A program made the position numbers and the translations under genes. Shown piece after piece: positions 30,860-41,510 of a stretch of DNA of 64,000 nt (the stretch's first letter is position 1; each line of letters opens with the position of its first letter). The stretch is from positions 1 through 64,000 of the forward strand of contig NZ_FMXO01000001.1 in assembly GCF_900104215.1 (NCBI RefSeq). The letters are read 5' to 3'. Under the pieces are notes generated by a model. The model saw only the letters and a program-made list of their open reading frames with translations, made no database searches and had not been told where the DNA came from. This stretch comes from Desulfonatronum thiosulfatophilum. GTDB taxonomy: Bacteria; Desulfobacterota; Desulfovibrionia; Desulfovibrionales; Desulfonatronaceae.

Positions 30860-32566
30860 TTATTTCTTCCCGCTTTCCGCGGCCTGAACCTTGGCCCAGG
30901 TGTCGCGCAGGGAGACGATTCGGTTGAAGACCAAGTCTTGCGGGGTGCTGTCCGCCGGGTCCACGTTGAAATAGCCCAGTCGTTCGAACTGCCAGCGGCT
31001 GCCGGACTCGGCCGTGGCCAGGTGCGGTTCGACCCGGCAGTCTTCCAGCACTTCCAGGGAATCAGGATTGAGATTGGCGCGGAAGTCTAGGCCTTCAGAA
31101 GTTTCATTGGGATTGGGCACGGTGAACAGGTGGCTGTAGATGCGCACCCGGGCCGGCTTGGCGGTTTGGGCGCAGACCCAGTGCATGGTGGCCTTGACCT
31201 TGCGGCCGTCCGGGGTGCCGCCGCCCCGGGAAGCCGGATCATAGATGCATCGCAGTTCCACGATCTCGCCCTGTTCGTTCTTCACCACATCCCGGCAGGT
31301 GATATAGTAGCCGTAACGCAGGCGAACTTCACGGCCCGGGGCCAGCCGGAAAAATTTCTTCGGCGGGTCCTCCATGAAGTCGTCCCGCTCAATGTACAAT
31401 TCCCTCCCAAATGGCACCTTTCGCGAACCCATGTCCGGATTCTCGGGGTGCAGAGGGGCGTCCAACTCCTCAACCTGGCCCTCGGGATAATTGGTGATCA
31501 CGACCTTCAACGGCTTGAGCACGACCATTACCCGCGGCGCCCGAACATTGAGAGCATCGCGAACGCAGTGCTCCAGCATGGAGATGTCCACCATGGAATC
31601 CGCTCTGGACACGCCGATCCGGTCGCAAAAGGTGCGCAGCGCATCCGGGGGCACGCCTCTGCGGCGCAGCCCGGAAATGGTCGGCATGCGCGGATCGTCC
31701 CATCCTGAAACGGATTTGTCCTGGACCAGTTGGATCAGTTTGCGCTTGCTGAGCACGGTATAGCTCAGGTTGAGCCTGGCAAACTCGATCTGCTCCGGGT
31801 GGCATGGTGTTTCCAGGGCATCCAGGAACCAGTGGTACAAGGGGCGGTTGTTCTCGAACTCCAGGGTGCAGATGGAATGCGTAATGCCCTCCATGGCGTC
31901 GGAGAGACAGTGCGCGAAATCGTACATGGGGTAGATGCACCAGGTGTCGCCGGTCCGGTGGTGCGCGGCCTTCTTGATCCGGTAGATCACCGGGTCACGC
32001 AGGCTGACGTTGGGCGAAGCCATGTCGATCTTGGCGCGCAGCGAATGCTGTCCCTCCTCGAACTTTCCGGCCCGCATTCCGGCAAAAAGGTCCAGGTTTT
32101 CCTCGACGCTCCGGTCACGGTACGGGCTGTTCCGACCGGGCTCGGTCAGGGTGCCGCGGTACTGCCGGATTTCCTCGGTGCTCAGACTGCAGACATAGGC
32201 CTTGCCCCGCCGGATCAGTTCGCAGGCGTATTCATGGAGTTGTTCGAAATAATCCGAGGCGTAAAACAGCTTGTCTTCCCAGTCGAAGCCCAGCCAACGC
32301 ACGTCACGCTTGATGGATTCGACATACTCCACATCTTCCTTGATCGGGTTGGTGTCGTCGAAACGCAGATGGCAGACGCCGCCGAACTCGCGGGCCAGGC
32401 CGAAGTTCAGGCAGATGGATTTGGCATGGCCGATATGCAGGTAACCATTGGGTTCCGGGGGAAACCTGGTGGTCACCTGTCCGTTGTTTTTTCCGGCCCG
32501 CAGATCCTCCTCGACGATATTCTTGATGAAATTCGAAGCAAGGACGGGGGTTTCAGGGGTGGACAT
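30860..32566 (-). CDS. glnS: Glutaminyl-tRNA synthetase
   Basis: A class I aminoacyl-tRNA synthetase that charges tRNA-Gln directly. The ATP-binding signature is [21 protein letters not shown] and the KMSKR-equivalent is [12 protein letters not shown]. The catalytic core and C-terminal anticodon-binding beta barrels ([34 protein letters not shown]) are complete. The length of 568 residues is normal. The start lies 11 bp after the DsbA-like gene, so the two share a transcript. Confidence 0.96.
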   Translation of the reverse strand: MSTPETPVLASNFIKNIVEEDLRAGKNNGQVTTRFPPEPNGYLHIGHAKSICLNFGLAREFGGVCHLRFDDTNPIKEDVEYVESIKRDVRWLGFDWEDKLFYASDYFEQLHEYACELIRRGKAYVCSLSTEEIRQYRGTLTEPGRNSPYRDRSVEENLDLFAGMRAGKFEEGQHSLRAKIDMASPNVSLRDPVIYRIKKAAHHRTGDTWCIYPMYDFAHCLSDAMEGITHSICTLEFENNRPLYHWFLDALETPCHPEQIEFARLNLSYTVLSKRKLIQLVQDKSVSGWDDPRMPTISGLRRRGVPPDALRTFCDRIGVSRADSMVDISMLEHCVRDALNVRAPRVMVVLKPLKVVITNYPEGQVEELDAPLHPENPDMGSRKVPFGRELYIERDDFMEDPPKKFFRLAPGREVRLRYGYYITCRDVVKNEQGEIVELRCIYDPASRGGGTPDGRKVKATMHWVCAQTAKPARVRIYSHLFTVPNPNETSEGLDFRANLNPDSLEVLEDCRVEPHLATAESGSRWQFERLGYFNVDPADSTPQDLVFNRIVSLRDTWAKVQAAESGKK

Positions 32567-32577
32567 ATTTTTGCTCC

Positions 32578-33396
32578 TTATTCGCCGGCGTAGCCGCCGC
32601 TGGATTTCGTTCCGGCCATTTCGACAACGCGCTGAAATTCCTGAAGGGGAACTGCGCCGCGCACCGGAATGCCATTGATCAGAAACATTGGCGTGCCGCC
32701 GAAACCGAAGCTTCGCGCTTCTTCCATATCCTTGATGATCCGCTCGGCCGCTTCCGGACTCGCGCGGTCCGCGGCAAAGCGATCCAGGTCGATGTCCAGT
32801 CCCGCGACAATGCGTTCCAGGACTGCTTCAGCATTGCCGCGAAGTTCCGCCTGGCGCTCGAACAGAAGATCGTGCAGCTGCCAGGCTGCTTCATGGCTCT
32901 GCATGGCTGCGGCCTCATAGGCCAGGGCCAGTTCCCGGGAAACGGGATTCAGGGGCAGATGCTTGAAAACCAGTCGCAACTCTCCGGCATCATCCAGGTC
33001 CAGCAGCCGCTTTACCGTGGCCGTAGCCTGGCTGCAATACGGGCACAAAAAGTCGGAATACTCGACAATGGTGATGGGTGCTTCGGGGTTGCCGCGGATC
33101 GGACGGTCCTTGGAAATTTCGGGATTGCGTTCCATGGCCAGGTCTTCCTGCTCCTGGCGTTGCCGCTCCAGTTCCCGTTTTGCCAGAAGGCCCTGTTCCA
33201 GGATCTGCACCAGCTCCAGCGGATGCTCGCGAAGCACGTCCAGGACCAGTTCCGGATTCGCGGACAACAATTCCCGCAATTGCATCTGCGTCGGAATCCG
33301 CGCCTCGACATCGGACCGGGCCGTGCCGGGTTGCACCAAACTTATCAGCAGCGCCAAAAAACAAACAGCCATCATGAACCGAGTCGGTTTCGTCAT
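32578..33396 (-). CDS. DsbA-family thioredoxin-fold protein (exported, CPYC)
   Basis: The 272-residue protein has a signal peptide ([28 protein letters not shown]), a helical N-terminal extension (~35-85) and a DsbA/thioredoxin_4 domain. The active site CPYC is in [20 protein letters not shown], and the cis-Pro loop is [20 protein letters not shown]. It is probably a periplasmic thiol oxidoreductase or isomerase. The N-terminal extension ([31 protein letters not shown]) is of the kind seen in ScsC/Com1-like proteins. It is cotranscribed with glnS. No DsbB partner is nearby. Confidence 0.85.
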   Translation of the reverse strand: MTKPTRFMMAVCFLALLISLVQPGTARSDVEARIPTQMQLRELLSANPELVLDVLREHPLELVQILEQGLLAKRELERQRQEQEDLAMERNPEISKDRPIRGNPEAPITIVEYSDFLCPYCSQATATVKRLLDLDDAGELRLVFKHLPLNPVSRELALAYEAAAMQSHEAAWQLHDLLFERQAELRGNAEAVLERIVAGLDIDLDRFAADRASPEAAERIIKDMEEARSFGFGGTPMFLINGIPVRGAVPLQEFQRVVEMAGTKSSGGYAGE

Positions 33397-33934
33397 GGGT
33401 TAATCTGCTCCAATCCGGAATTATCCGGTTCTTTGCTGGAAGTTACATAAGGAATAGTGTCGCACTGCATACGGCACTACGTCGTCATCTTGGTGTCGGT
33501 TACAAAAAAAACGATCCGACACATAACGGAAGACAAGACAAGTCCGTGAAGAAAAGGGTGGAGGATCGAATGATCCGATGTGCCCTGTTTTCGACTTTGA
33601 GCTCTCAAGTACACTCTGAACCAAAAAACAACCTGCCGCAAAAGATAGAATTCTTATCTTGTGCGCCAGGACTTGTAAACAATGCCATGCCCGCGCTTCG
33701 CATCAAGTGCTCGTGCGGGCCGTTGTCTCAAGATGCCTGGTGAAAAACCGGTTTACTAGGATTATCCGGGTATCATATCCGGCTACCCCCCTTGCTCCCA
33801 ATCTATTTTTCCCCTACGTGTACCGATACAGGTTTATTGAACAGCAACTACTGAAAATGACCCGGTATTGTGTCGGATTCCTGTTCACGTTGCCGGTCAT
33901 GTAATTCCGCATCGACGGCTCTCCCGACATCCGC
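33397..33934. other. Divergent intergenic region upstream of the Wsp-like operon
   Basis: This 538-bp gap holds no gene I can support. It contains a perfect 7-bp inverted repeat, GTGTCGG (33494-33500) and CCGACAC (33517-33523), around an A-rich loop, and a near-palindrome centred on AGAATTCT (33642-33660). Either could be an operator or part of a promoter for the operon starting at 33935. I found no sigma-54 or clear sigma-28 promoter. Confidence 0.4.
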
Positions 33935-34477
33935 ATGCAACATTCCGCATCCTACCTTCTCTTCGGCATTGATCAGAAACTGTATGCTCTGCCTGTTTCC
34001 AAGGTCATCCGCGTCCTGCCGGCCGCGGAAACAACGCCGGGGCAAAACCTGCCGCCCATGATTCGGGGATTGATTAATATTGGCGGCGAGGTGATTCCCG
34101 TGGTGGATATCCGGTCTCGCCCGAACCGGACAGATGACGAAATCGACCCCGAGGACCGATTCATTCTGACCAGTGCCGACGGAATTCTCATGGCCCTGCT
34201 GGCCAACAGCGTGGACGACGTTCGGGAGCTTGCCGAACAGACCATATCTCTGCCCCTGGAGGACGATCCGGAAATGTCTGAATCATATTCCGGCGACAGA
34301 CGGCGGGGCTGCACCGTGGTCTCCACGGTTGACGATGAAATCGTCCTCATCCAGGACATGCGCATGTTCATCAAGGCAGCAACCTCCCTTCCAAGTCCTG
34401 CCGATCTGTTTAATGACTTGCCGGCTCCGTCCGAGCCGGAAGCAATGTCCCACAGCGCCTCCGGAAGCCACGAATGA
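33935..34477 (+). CDS. CheW-like coupling protein, first of Wsp-like cluster
   Basis: A 180-residue CheW-domain protein with YLLFGIDQKLYALPVSKVIRVLPAAE, PPMIRGLINIGGEVIPVVDIRSR and CTVVSTVDDEIVLIQDMRMF segments matching the two CheW subdomains. It should couple the MCP to the CheA encoded downstream. The C-terminus has a ~30-residue tail (SPADLFNDLPAPSEPEAM…). It corresponds in position to WspB. Its stop overlaps the start of the CheR gene (ATGA), so the two are translationally coupled. Confidence 0.88.
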   Translation: MQHSASYLLFGIDQKLYALPVSKVIRVLPAAETTPGQNLPPMIRGLINIGGEVIPVVDIRSRPNRTDDEIDPEDRFILTSADGILMALLANSVDDVRELAEQTISLPLEDDPEMSESYSGDRRRGCTVVSTVDDEIVLIQDMRMFIKAATSLPSPADLFNDLPAPSEPEAMSHSASGSHE

Positions 34478-36117
34478 AAATGCCGGCAGCTTCCTCCCAG
34501 GACAGGAAATCTCCGGGAACCAGCTTTGCGGAGATTTCACCGGATTTTCTGAGCAGACTGGGAACCTTGATCGGCAAAAAAATGGGCTTGCGGATCGAGG
34601 ACAACAAGCTGGACGATTTGCGGCGAGCCGTTCTTGATCTCTGGACTACCCAGGGCAGCGAAAGTCCTGAAGCATTCATGCGAACCTTGCTGGATTCATC
34701 CCTGAGCGACCAGTACATTCCGCTGCTGGCTGAACGATTGACCACGGGCGAGACATATTTTTTCCGTGAGCAAAACAGCCTGGATGCCCTGCGGTTGCAT
34801 ATCCTGCCCCGGTTGATGGCCGCACAGCCGTCCCGCCGTTCGCTGCGCATCTGGTGCGCCGGATGCAGTTCCGGGGAGGAAGCCTACACGGTGGCCATGC
34901 TCCTGGATCACAACCTGCCCGAACCGCCCACCTGGAACATTCGGATTCTCGCCACGGACATCAACCCCCGGGCTCTGGAAAAGGCCAGGCGGGGCGTCTA
35001 TTCCAAGTGGTCCTTCCGCGGAGTTTCCGATGCGATACGGGATCGCTACTTTCTGCCTCTGGGCAACAATACCTATGCGGTCAAGCCCCGATACCGGGCC
35101 AACGTAACCTTTGCTCCCCTGAACCTGGCCACGGACGAGTATCCTGCCTTGCTGAACAACACGCATTCACTGGACCTGATCATCTGCCGCAACGTGATGA
35201 TCTACCTGTTGCCGGAAACCATTCGCCGCGTGCTGACCGGTTTTTATCGGTGTCTGGTGGAAGGCGGCTGGCTGATCGTCTCCGCCAGCGAAAGCGCCCG
35301 ACTGCGGTCCAGCAAATTCAGGCCGATCCACCTGCCGGGAGCTACGGTCTATCGCAAAAGCATGCTGGATACGGCTACGTACCGGATTGAGTTTCCTGAT
35401 GATCCCGATCCGTCGGATTTGTCGAACACCATTCTTGCCGAAAGCCGTGAAGACGCAAAAAACACTCCAGCCGGCCTTGCCCGTGGGGACGAAAAATGCT
35501 CGTTCCGGGACAGAATAACTGCCGGCCACGAGACCGCAGCCCAACTTCCCCCGCCGCCGTTGGCCAGCCCCGTACCCCCTACCCCGGAACATTTGTGGCC
35601 GCAATACAAGCAGGCGGTTCAGGCTCTTCGCAGGGGTCGGCCGGATGAGGCCCGAACCCTGCTGGCTCCCTTGCTTACGGAGCAAGAGATGATGCCGATT
35701 GCACCCGACCGAAGAAGCAAGGCCATGCAGCTCATGGCCACGATTCAGGCCGACAAGGGGCTCCTGGGCGAGGCCCTGGACTGGTGCCGCCGCGCCCTGA
35801 TCGAGGACAAGACCAATGCCGGAGTTCTGCATCTGCAGGCCATGATCCTCCAGGAGTCGGGACAGGATCAGGAGGCCAGGCAGGCCTTGAAGCATCTGCT
35901 TTATCTTGAACCGGAATGCATCGCCGCCCACGCCGGTCTGGGCAGCATTGCTTCGCGCGACGGCCAACTCAAGGAAGCCGGACGACATTTCGAAAACGCC
36001 CTGGAACTGCTCTCGGCTCTGCCCGCGGAGACGCCCGTTCCTGAAATGGACGGTATGACCGCGGGAAGACTCATGGAAACCATTGGAACAATGATTGCGC
36101 GGGAAGGTCTGCGATGA
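34474..36117 (+). CDS. CheR-type methyltransferase with C-terminal TPR region (WspC-like)
   Basis: The 547-residue protein has an N-terminal CheR helical domain, then the SAM-dependent methyltransferase with RLTTGETYFFRE, RIWCAGCSSGEEAYTVAMLLDH (SAM-binding) and LDLIICRNVMIYLLPETIRRVL. After a Pro-rich linker (~330-370) comes a TPR region (~375-520). CheR methylates MCP glutamates; TPR-bearing CheR is characteristic of Wsp and Frz-type systems. The C-terminal half shows no sign of frameshift. It overlaps both neighbours by 4 bp (ATGA junctions). Confidence 0.9.
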   Translation: MKMPAASSQDRKSPGTSFAEISPDFLSRLGTLIGKKMGLRIEDNKLDDLRRAVLDLWTTQGSESPEAFMRTLLDSSLSDQYIPLLAERLTTGETYFFREQNSLDALRLHILPRLMAAQPSRRSLRIWCAGCSSGEEAYTVAMLLDHNLPEPPTWNIRILATDINPRALEKARRGVYSKWSFRGVSDAIRDRYFLPLGNNTYAVKPRYRANVTFAPLNLATDEYPALLNNTHSLDLIICRNVMIYLLPETIRRVLTGFYRCLVEGGWLIVSASESARLRSSKFRPIHLPGATVYRKSMLDTATYRIEFPDDPDPSDLSNTILAESREDAKNTPAGLARGDEKCSFRDRITAGHETAAQLPPPPLASPVPPTPEHLWPQYKQAVQALRRGRPDEARTLLAPLLTEQEMMPIAPDRRSKAMQLMATIQADKGLLGEALDWCRRALIEDKTNAGVLHLQAMILQESGQDQEARQALKHLLYLEPECIAAHAGLGSIASRDGQLKEAGRHFENALELLSALPAETPVPEMDGMTAGRLMETIGTMIAREGLR

Positions 36118-36689
36118 CCCTTTTGGACGAGCAACTCGGAGCGGATCGGACGAATCCCATGGTTGAACGAACTCTGGAACAAAAACGGCGCATTCTGCGC
36201 CACCGGGCGAGGTTGCTGGCGCGATCCACGACCCGGGCGAGCGATCCGGAACAGAACCTGAACTTCGTGGAGTTTCTCCTGTCCGGGGAGCGGTACGCCG
36301 TGGAATCCGTCCATGTGCGCGAGGTTCTCGTCCCGTCGGACATCACCCCGGTTCCCTGCACGCCGCAGCATATTCACGGGATCATCAACGTTCGGGGAAA
36401 GATCATTTCCGTGATGGATTTGCGGGTTCTTTTCGGTTTGCCCCACAATGGGCCATCCCCAAAAGACAAGGTCCTGATCCTGACTTCGGAGAACATGGAG
36501 TTCGGAATTCTCGCCGAAGAACTGGTCGGCGCGGAAACCGCGGCCCTGGATGCCGTTCACCCCCCGCCGTCCACCATGCAGGACGGCAGAGGCACCTATC
36601 TGCGCGGCATCATCGGGACGGACCTGATCCTGCTGGACGCCGTCAAACTGCTGTCCGACCCGACTCTGCTGGTCAACGAAGAATCATAA
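36114..36689 (+). CDS. CheW-like coupling protein, second of Wsp-like cluster (WspD-like)
   Basis: A 191-residue CheW protein with a ~50-residue Arg-rich N-terminal extension (ERTLEQKRRILRHRARLLARS) before the CheW domain: LNFVEFLLSGERYAVESVHVREVL, PCTPQHIHGIINVRGKIISVMDLRVLFG and YLRGIIGTDLILLDAVKLL. The extension and the position after CheR-TPR match WspD. A 155-bp gap separates it from the MCP gene, with a weak stem (GGGCT…AGCCC) but no T-run. Confidence 0.88.
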   Translation: MTLLDEQLGADRTNPMVERTLEQKRRILRHRARLLARSTTRASDPEQNLNFVEFLLSGERYAVESVHVREVLVPSDITPVPCTPQHIHGIINVRGKIISVMDLRVLFGLPHNGPSPKDKVLILTSENMEFGILAEELVGAETAALDAVHPPPSTMQDGRGTYLRGIIGTDLILLDAVKLLSDPTLLVNEES

Positions 36690-36844
36690 TCACGGCAACG
36701 CTACAGCGACCACTTGCCGGAGCAAGCCGATACGCTGAAGATTGAACACGTGGCACCAAATCAGGGCTGATTGGTTGCGAATAGCCCAAGGTTGAAACTT
36801 CGGCGCCACGTACTGTCCGTCCACAAACAGAAACTCGGAGCTGA

Positions 36845-38872
36845 ATGATGCTGAACCTGGCAAATCTGAACATCGGCAAGAAACTTGGATGGGGATTCGG
36901 TCTTCTGGTGGGGATTGCCGTTTTGCTGGGACTCGTCGGCCATTACGGCATTTCCCGGACCGAACAGGCTCTGCGCGATATCGGATCGCATCGGCTTCAG
37001 GGCGTGACCAGTCTTCTGGAAATCAAGGCCGAGGCAGAAAAGCTGCGCGGCGCCCAGCGCATTCTGGGCATCCCTGGGATAGCCATCCAGGATCGACGCC
37101 AGCAGTATGAACTGATGCAGGTCATGAGCCGGCGCCTGCACGCCGCACAGGAGATTTTTTCCTCTCTGGAGCACGACCAGCAGGATGCTGAACTGTGGCG
37201 AGAGTTCACAACGGCCTGGGACGCCTGGCAGGTCGAGAGCACGCTCTTCATGGACATCAGCCGGGAGTTCGACGCACTTGGCATTGCCGATCCCATAGCA
37301 GTTTCCCGACAAATCGAACGGTTCATGAAGGACCACTATATCCTGGTTCAGGAGGTGCTCCACCTCGTCTACCGCGACGACACGTTCACCGGGGGCGATG
37401 ATCCCGCGGCCTGCAACTTCGGACGCTGGCTGCCCTCTTTCTCCACGGACAACCAGGAACTGCACGAACTGCTGCGCGCCTTCATCGCCCCCCATCACCG
37501 CTTTCACGACTCCGTCGGCCGGATCAAGCAGGCCATGGGACAAGACAGCCGCGGTCAGGCTGAAGCTTTATACATGGCCGAAATGATCCCAAGCATGCAG
37601 GAAGTGTTCTTCCGGTTCCGGGAAATGCTGGACATAGCCAACCGTTCAGCCCGACTCCTGGAAACCGCCCTGACCCAGCTTCTGGGCCCGCTGACCGAGC
37701 GGCAGGAAGAAGCCCTGATCATCCTGGACCAGTTGGTGTCCCGGAACCTGGAAATGGCCGAGGATACGCTCCGCGAGGCCAAAGCCCAGAGCTCGCTGCT
37801 CCAGACCGTCAGTCTGATCGCCATGGGCTTGGGGCTGCTCCTGGGTATTTTTCTGGCCGTGACCATCACGCGCAGCGTCAGCCGCCCCATCAATTCCGGC
37901 GTGGACCTGCTGAAACGAATCAGCGCAGGAGATTTGCGGAAGGAAGTGCCCGAGACCTTGCGGGAGCGTCAGGACGAAATCGGCGTTCTGGCCAGGGCCC
38001 TGCACGAAATGAGCACGGCGTTCAGGACGCAACTTCAGGAAATCGCCGAGGTTTCCGCATCCCTGGGCGCATCCGCCGGCCAGATTTCCGCCTCGGTCAC
38101 CCAGGTCACCTCCGGGGCCCAGGAAAGCGCCGCCGCCGTGACCGAAACCGTGGCCACGGTGGAGGAGGTCAAGCAAACCGCCCAGATCACCAGCCATAAG
38201 GCCCGGGATGTGGCGGACAATGCCCAAAAAGGTCTACGCACCGCCCAGGCCGGGCAGCAGACCACCGAAACCCTGGCCCAGGGTATGGAACGGATCAACG
38301 AGCAGATGATTTCCATCGCCGACACCATCATGAAACTCAGCGATCAGACCCAGGCCATCGGGGAGATCACCGCCAGCGTGGACGACATTGCGGAGCAGTC
38401 CAACCTCCTGGCGGTCAACGCCGCGGTGGAAGCGGCCCGGGCCGGAGAACAGGGGCGGGGTTTCGCCGTGGTGGCCCAGGAAATTCGCAGCCTGGCGGAA
38501 CAGTCCAAGCAGGCCACGCGCAAGGTGCGCGCCATCCTCAACGACATCCAGAAAGCCACTGCCGCCGCGGTCATGGCGACGGAACAAGGCGGCAAGGCCG
38601 TGGATCAAGGCGTGCATGAGGCCCGGGAAGCCACGGCCGCCATCCAGAGCCTGAACAAGACCTTTACGGAGTCGGTCCAGTCCGCCGCCCAGATCGCGGC
38701 CGCGAACAAGGAGCAACTTTTGGGCATGGATCAGGTTTCCCAGGCCATGGTCAATATCAAGGAAGCCGGGAACCAGAACGTGTCCGCCATGCGCCAACTC
38801 GAGGCCGCTGCCCGCGGGTTGCGCGACATGGGTCTCAAGTTGAGCGAATTGATCGGGAAGTACAAAGTCTGA
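36845..38872 (+). CDS. Methyl-accepting chemotaxis protein with CZB-like sensor region (WspA position)
   Basis: A 675-residue MCP. TM1 is at 17-32 and TM2 at 319-341, with a large intervening (periplasmic) region. Within it, residues ~155-230 look like a CZB zinc-binding domain: H164 (KDHYILV), C190 in AACNFGRW, H217 and H221 in APHHRFH. HAMP follows TM2 ([18 protein letters not shown]). The signalling hairpin tip is [23 protein letters not shown] domains are usually cytoplasmic, so the location between the membrane segments is unusual. No C-terminal CheR-tethering pentapeptide is visible. Confidence 0.9.
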   Translation: MMLNLANLNIGKKLGWGFGLLVGIAVLLGLVGHYGISRTEQALRDIGSHRLQGVTSLLEIKAEAEKLRGAQRILGIPGIAIQDRRQQYELMQVMSRRLHAAQEIFSSLEHDQQDAELWREFTTAWDAWQVESTLFMDISREFDALGIADPIAVSRQIERFMKDHYILVQEVLHLVYRDDTFTGGDDPAACNFGRWLPSFSTDNQELHELLRAFIAPHHRFHDSVGRIKQAMGQDSRGQAEALYMAEMIPSMQEVFFRFREMLDIANRSARLLETALTQLLGPLTERQEEALIILDQLVSRNLEMAEDTLREAKAQSSLLQTVSLIAMGLGLLLGIFLAVTITRSVSRPINSGVDLLKRISAGDLRKEVPETLRERQDEIGVLARALHEMSTAFRTQLQEIAEVSASLGASAGQISASVTQVTSGAQESAAAVTETVATVEEVKQTAQITSHKARDVADNAQKGLRTAQAGQQTTETLAQGMERINEQMISIADTIMKLSDQTQAIGEITASVDDIAEQSNLLAVNAAVEAARAGEQGRGFAVVAQEIRSLAEQSKQATRKVRAILNDIQKATAAAVMATEQGGKAVDQGVHEAREATAAIQSLNKTFTESVQSAAQIAAANKEQLLGMDQVSQAMVNIKEAGNQNVSAMRQLEAAARGLRDMGLKLSELIGKYKV

Positions 38873-38972
38873 GCATGTTGCGCGGTTTGCAGATTCGGCT
38901 TTTCTGCTGGCAGGGTCTGATCGAAACAGATGAAGCCCCTTCACCCATTGAACCAGGATCCAGCGATCTTAC

Positions 38973-41429
38973 ATGCCTCTATCCGACCATGAATTCCTCT
39001 TGCGGCTGCGCAAAACCTTTGCCGTGGAGGCCGATGAGTATCTGCGGACCATTGTCCGGGGACTGGTGGAAATTGAACGCCAGGACGATTCCACCCAGAG
39101 CAAACAAGCCGTGGAAGAGGTTTTCCGTGCCGCCCACAGCATGAAGGGAGCGGCGCACACCGTGGACATGGGCGGCATTGGAACGGTCTGTCATTCCCTG
39201 GAAAACATCTTCCTGGCGCTCAAGAATAACAAGCTGACGCTGCACGGGGAGGATTACGACATCCTCCAGCGCACCGTGGACGTCCTGGGCGCGATGCTCG
39301 CCTCGCCGAACGCCGCGGAACAAATCCCGGACGACGAGCTGTTGGCCACCCTGGACCAGATCGTCGCCCGCCGGGGCGATCCTTCGTTACCGAATCCTTC
39401 CGCAACCCCGCGTTCCAAGGCCTTTCCCGCGGATATTCCGGTCCGCGCCGAAGGTGTTCCAGAGCCGGCCAAGCCCGTTCAGCCGGTCCCGCGGACCCAG
39501 AATGACGAGCCCTTGTCGTTCCCGGAGCAGCCCCTTTCATCCGCGGAACAAACGGATGCCGCTGTTGAGCCGCAACGGAATCCTCCCGTTGCAACCGCGC
39601 CTGAACCGGCAACCGAAACTTCCCCAGCGCTCCCTGCTCCGGAGACGCCCCCTGATCCAACTGCCGAAACCATCCGCATTTCCGCCCGCAAGCTGGATTC
39701 CATCCTGTTGCGGACCGAAGAGCTTGTTTCCATCAAGCTGGCCCTGGAACAGCGCACCCAGGATCTGGCCGACATCCTTGCCTTGCTTGGCCCGTGGAAA
39801 CGACGCTGGAGCCAGCTTGAGGGTACGGCAAAACGCACTTCCCGCCGATTCGAGGGCAACGGCTCCACCCCGGAGGACAAGGATCTGCGGACCATGCTCC
39901 AGTCGTGGGACTGGAACCAGTCCCGACTGATGGAACTCGAAGAAGGTCTGGATGCCATGCGCGGCGCTCTGATCGCGCAAACTCGCGGGGCCGGTCAGCT
40001 TATTGCCGATCTGCTGGAGACAACCAAGTCCGTGCTCATGTTTCCGGCGGCCGCTCTCGTCGACGTCCTGCCCAGAACCGTACGGAATATTGCCCGCGCC
40101 CAGGGCAAGGAGGCCTTGTTCACGTCCAGCGGTACGGATATCGAAGTGGACAAACGCATCCTGGAGCGAATCAAGGATCCGCTGGTCCATCTGGTACGCA
40201 ACTGCATCGACCATGGTCTCGAGCCTCCGGAGATTCGCCGCAACCATGGCAAAACGGAAATCGGAACCATTCGCGTGGCCTTTTCGCAAATCCGCGGCAA
40301 CCTCCTCCAAATCGTGGTTTCCGATGACGGAGCGGGCATGGATGTGCTGAAAATCCGCGACATAGCCCTCAAGCGAGGACTGATTTCCCAGGAAGAAGCC
40401 CAAAATCTCGATGAGCAGGCAACCTTGAAACTGATTCTGCGCTCCGGGATCTCTACCAGCCGGATCATTACCGATATATCCGGACGCGGTCTGGGCATGG
40501 CCATTGTTCTGGAAGCCGTGGAAAACCTGGGCGGGGACATCCAGATCCAAAGTTTTCCGCACCGCGGCAGCGTCTTTCGGATCACCCTGCCCATGTCCAT
40601 GGCCGGTTTTCGAGGGCTCCTGGTCAGCGAATACGGACAGACCTTCGTCCTCCCGGTTGCCCATGTCCAAAGCACGTTGCGTCTGCCGCGGGATGCCGTC
40701 TTTACCCTGGAAGGACGAGACGGCATTGCCTTCCAGGGCGCTCACCTGCCCCTGTTGCGCCTTGGACAGGTTTTGAAAATGGCCCCTTTGCCCGACAGTC
40801 CGCCCGCATCTTCCCATATCACGGTGGTTGTCCTGCAGGCAGGGCGGCAACAAATGGCTTTTTCCGTGGACGCGGTACTCAACGAACAGGAAATTTTGAT
40901 CAAAAGCCTGGGCAGGCAACTGGTCCGGGTGCGGAATGTCTCCGGAGCCGCGGTACTCGGCTCGGGCCGGCTCTCTCCGGTGCTCAACGTCAACGATTTG
41001 CTGCGATCCGCGGTCCGGATCGCGAGCCCGACCCGCGCCGCCCCGACATCACCGGAAAAGCCCCGCCTCAAGATACTGGTGGCCGAGGACTCCATCACCT
41101 CCAGAACCCTGCTCAAGAACATCCTCACCGCGGCGGGTTACGAGGTACGGGTTGCGGTTGACGGAGCCGCTGCCTGGGAAGCACTGCATCAAACACGTTT
41201 CGACCTCGTTGTTTCGGATGTTGAAATGCCGGAACTGAACGGGTTCGACCTGACGTCGAGGATCCGTTCCGACAAGAACACAGCGCATCTTCCCGTGGTG
41301 CTCGTCACCTCGCTGGAATCGCGCCGGGACAAGGAACGCGGCATAGACGTCGGCGCGGACGCCTACATCGTCAAAAGCAGTTTCGATCAGGGCAATCTGC
41401 TGGAAGTGCTGCGCCGGCTGGCGAGATGA
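38973..41429 (+). CDS. CheA hybrid histidine kinase with C-terminal receiver (WspE-like)
   Basis: The 818-residue protein has HPt (phospho-His H55 in FRAAHSMKGAAHT), a Pro-rich linker (~140-230), and dimerisation and ATPase domains (HLVRNCIDHGLEPPEIRRNHGK; VSDDGAGM; ISGRGLGMAIV). A CheW-like domain follows (MAGFRGLLVSEYGQTFVLPVAHV), then a receiver with the phospho-Asp in DLVVSDVEMPELNGF and Lys in YIVKSSF. There is no separate P2 domain. This HPt-kinase-CheW-REC form is the Wsp-type CheA. It should pass phosphate to its own receiver, to the CheB and to the hybrid kinase encoded downstream. Confidence 0.92.
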   Translation: MPLSDHEFLLRLRKTFAVEADEYLRTIVRGLVEIERQDDSTQSKQAVEEVFRAAHSMKGAAHTVDMGGIGTVCHSLENIFLALKNNKLTLHGEDYDILQRTVDVLGAMLASPNAAEQIPDDELLATLDQIVARRGDPSLPNPSATPRSKAFPADIPVRAEGVPEPAKPVQPVPRTQNDEPLSFPEQPLSSAEQTDAAVEPQRNPPVATAPEPATETSPALPAPETPPDPTAETIRISARKLDSILLRTEELVSIKLALEQRTQDLADILALLGPWKRRWSQLEGTAKRTSRRFEGNGSTPEDKDLRTMLQSWDWNQSRLMELEEGLDAMRGALIAQTRGAGQLIADLLETTKSVLMFPAAALVDVLPRTVRNIARAQGKEALFTSSGTDIEVDKRILERIKDPLVHLVRNCIDHGLEPPEIRRNHGKTEIGTIRVAFSQIRGNLLQIVVSDDGAGMDVLKIRDIALKRGLISQEEAQNLDEQATLKLILRSGISTSRIITDISGRGLGMAIVLEAVENLGGDIQIQSFPHRGSVFRITLPMSMAGFRGLLVSEYGQTFVLPVAHVQSTLRLPRDAVFTLEGRDGIAFQGAHLPLLRLGQVLKMAPLPDSPPASSHITVVVLQAGRQQMAFSVDAVLNEQEILIKSLGRQLVRVRNVSGAAVLGSGRLSPVLNVNDLLRSAVRIASPTRAAPTSPEKPRLKILVAEDSITSRTLLKNILTAAGYEVRVAVDGAAAWEALHQTRFDLVVSDVEMPELNGFDLTSRIRSDKNTAHLPVVLVTSLESRRDKERGIDVGADAYIVKSSFDQGNLLEVLRRLAR

Positions 41430-41510
41430 ACGACACCATGAAACGCAAAACCTTTCTTCCCATCGGAATATGCTGAAGAGCTCTTCTGGAACTAAATTTT
41501 GGCAAATGAC

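Noticed and set aside
36750-36790. Possible sigma-54 promoter before the MCP gene (TGGCACC…)
   Set aside because: The -12 element lacks GC at the required spacing.
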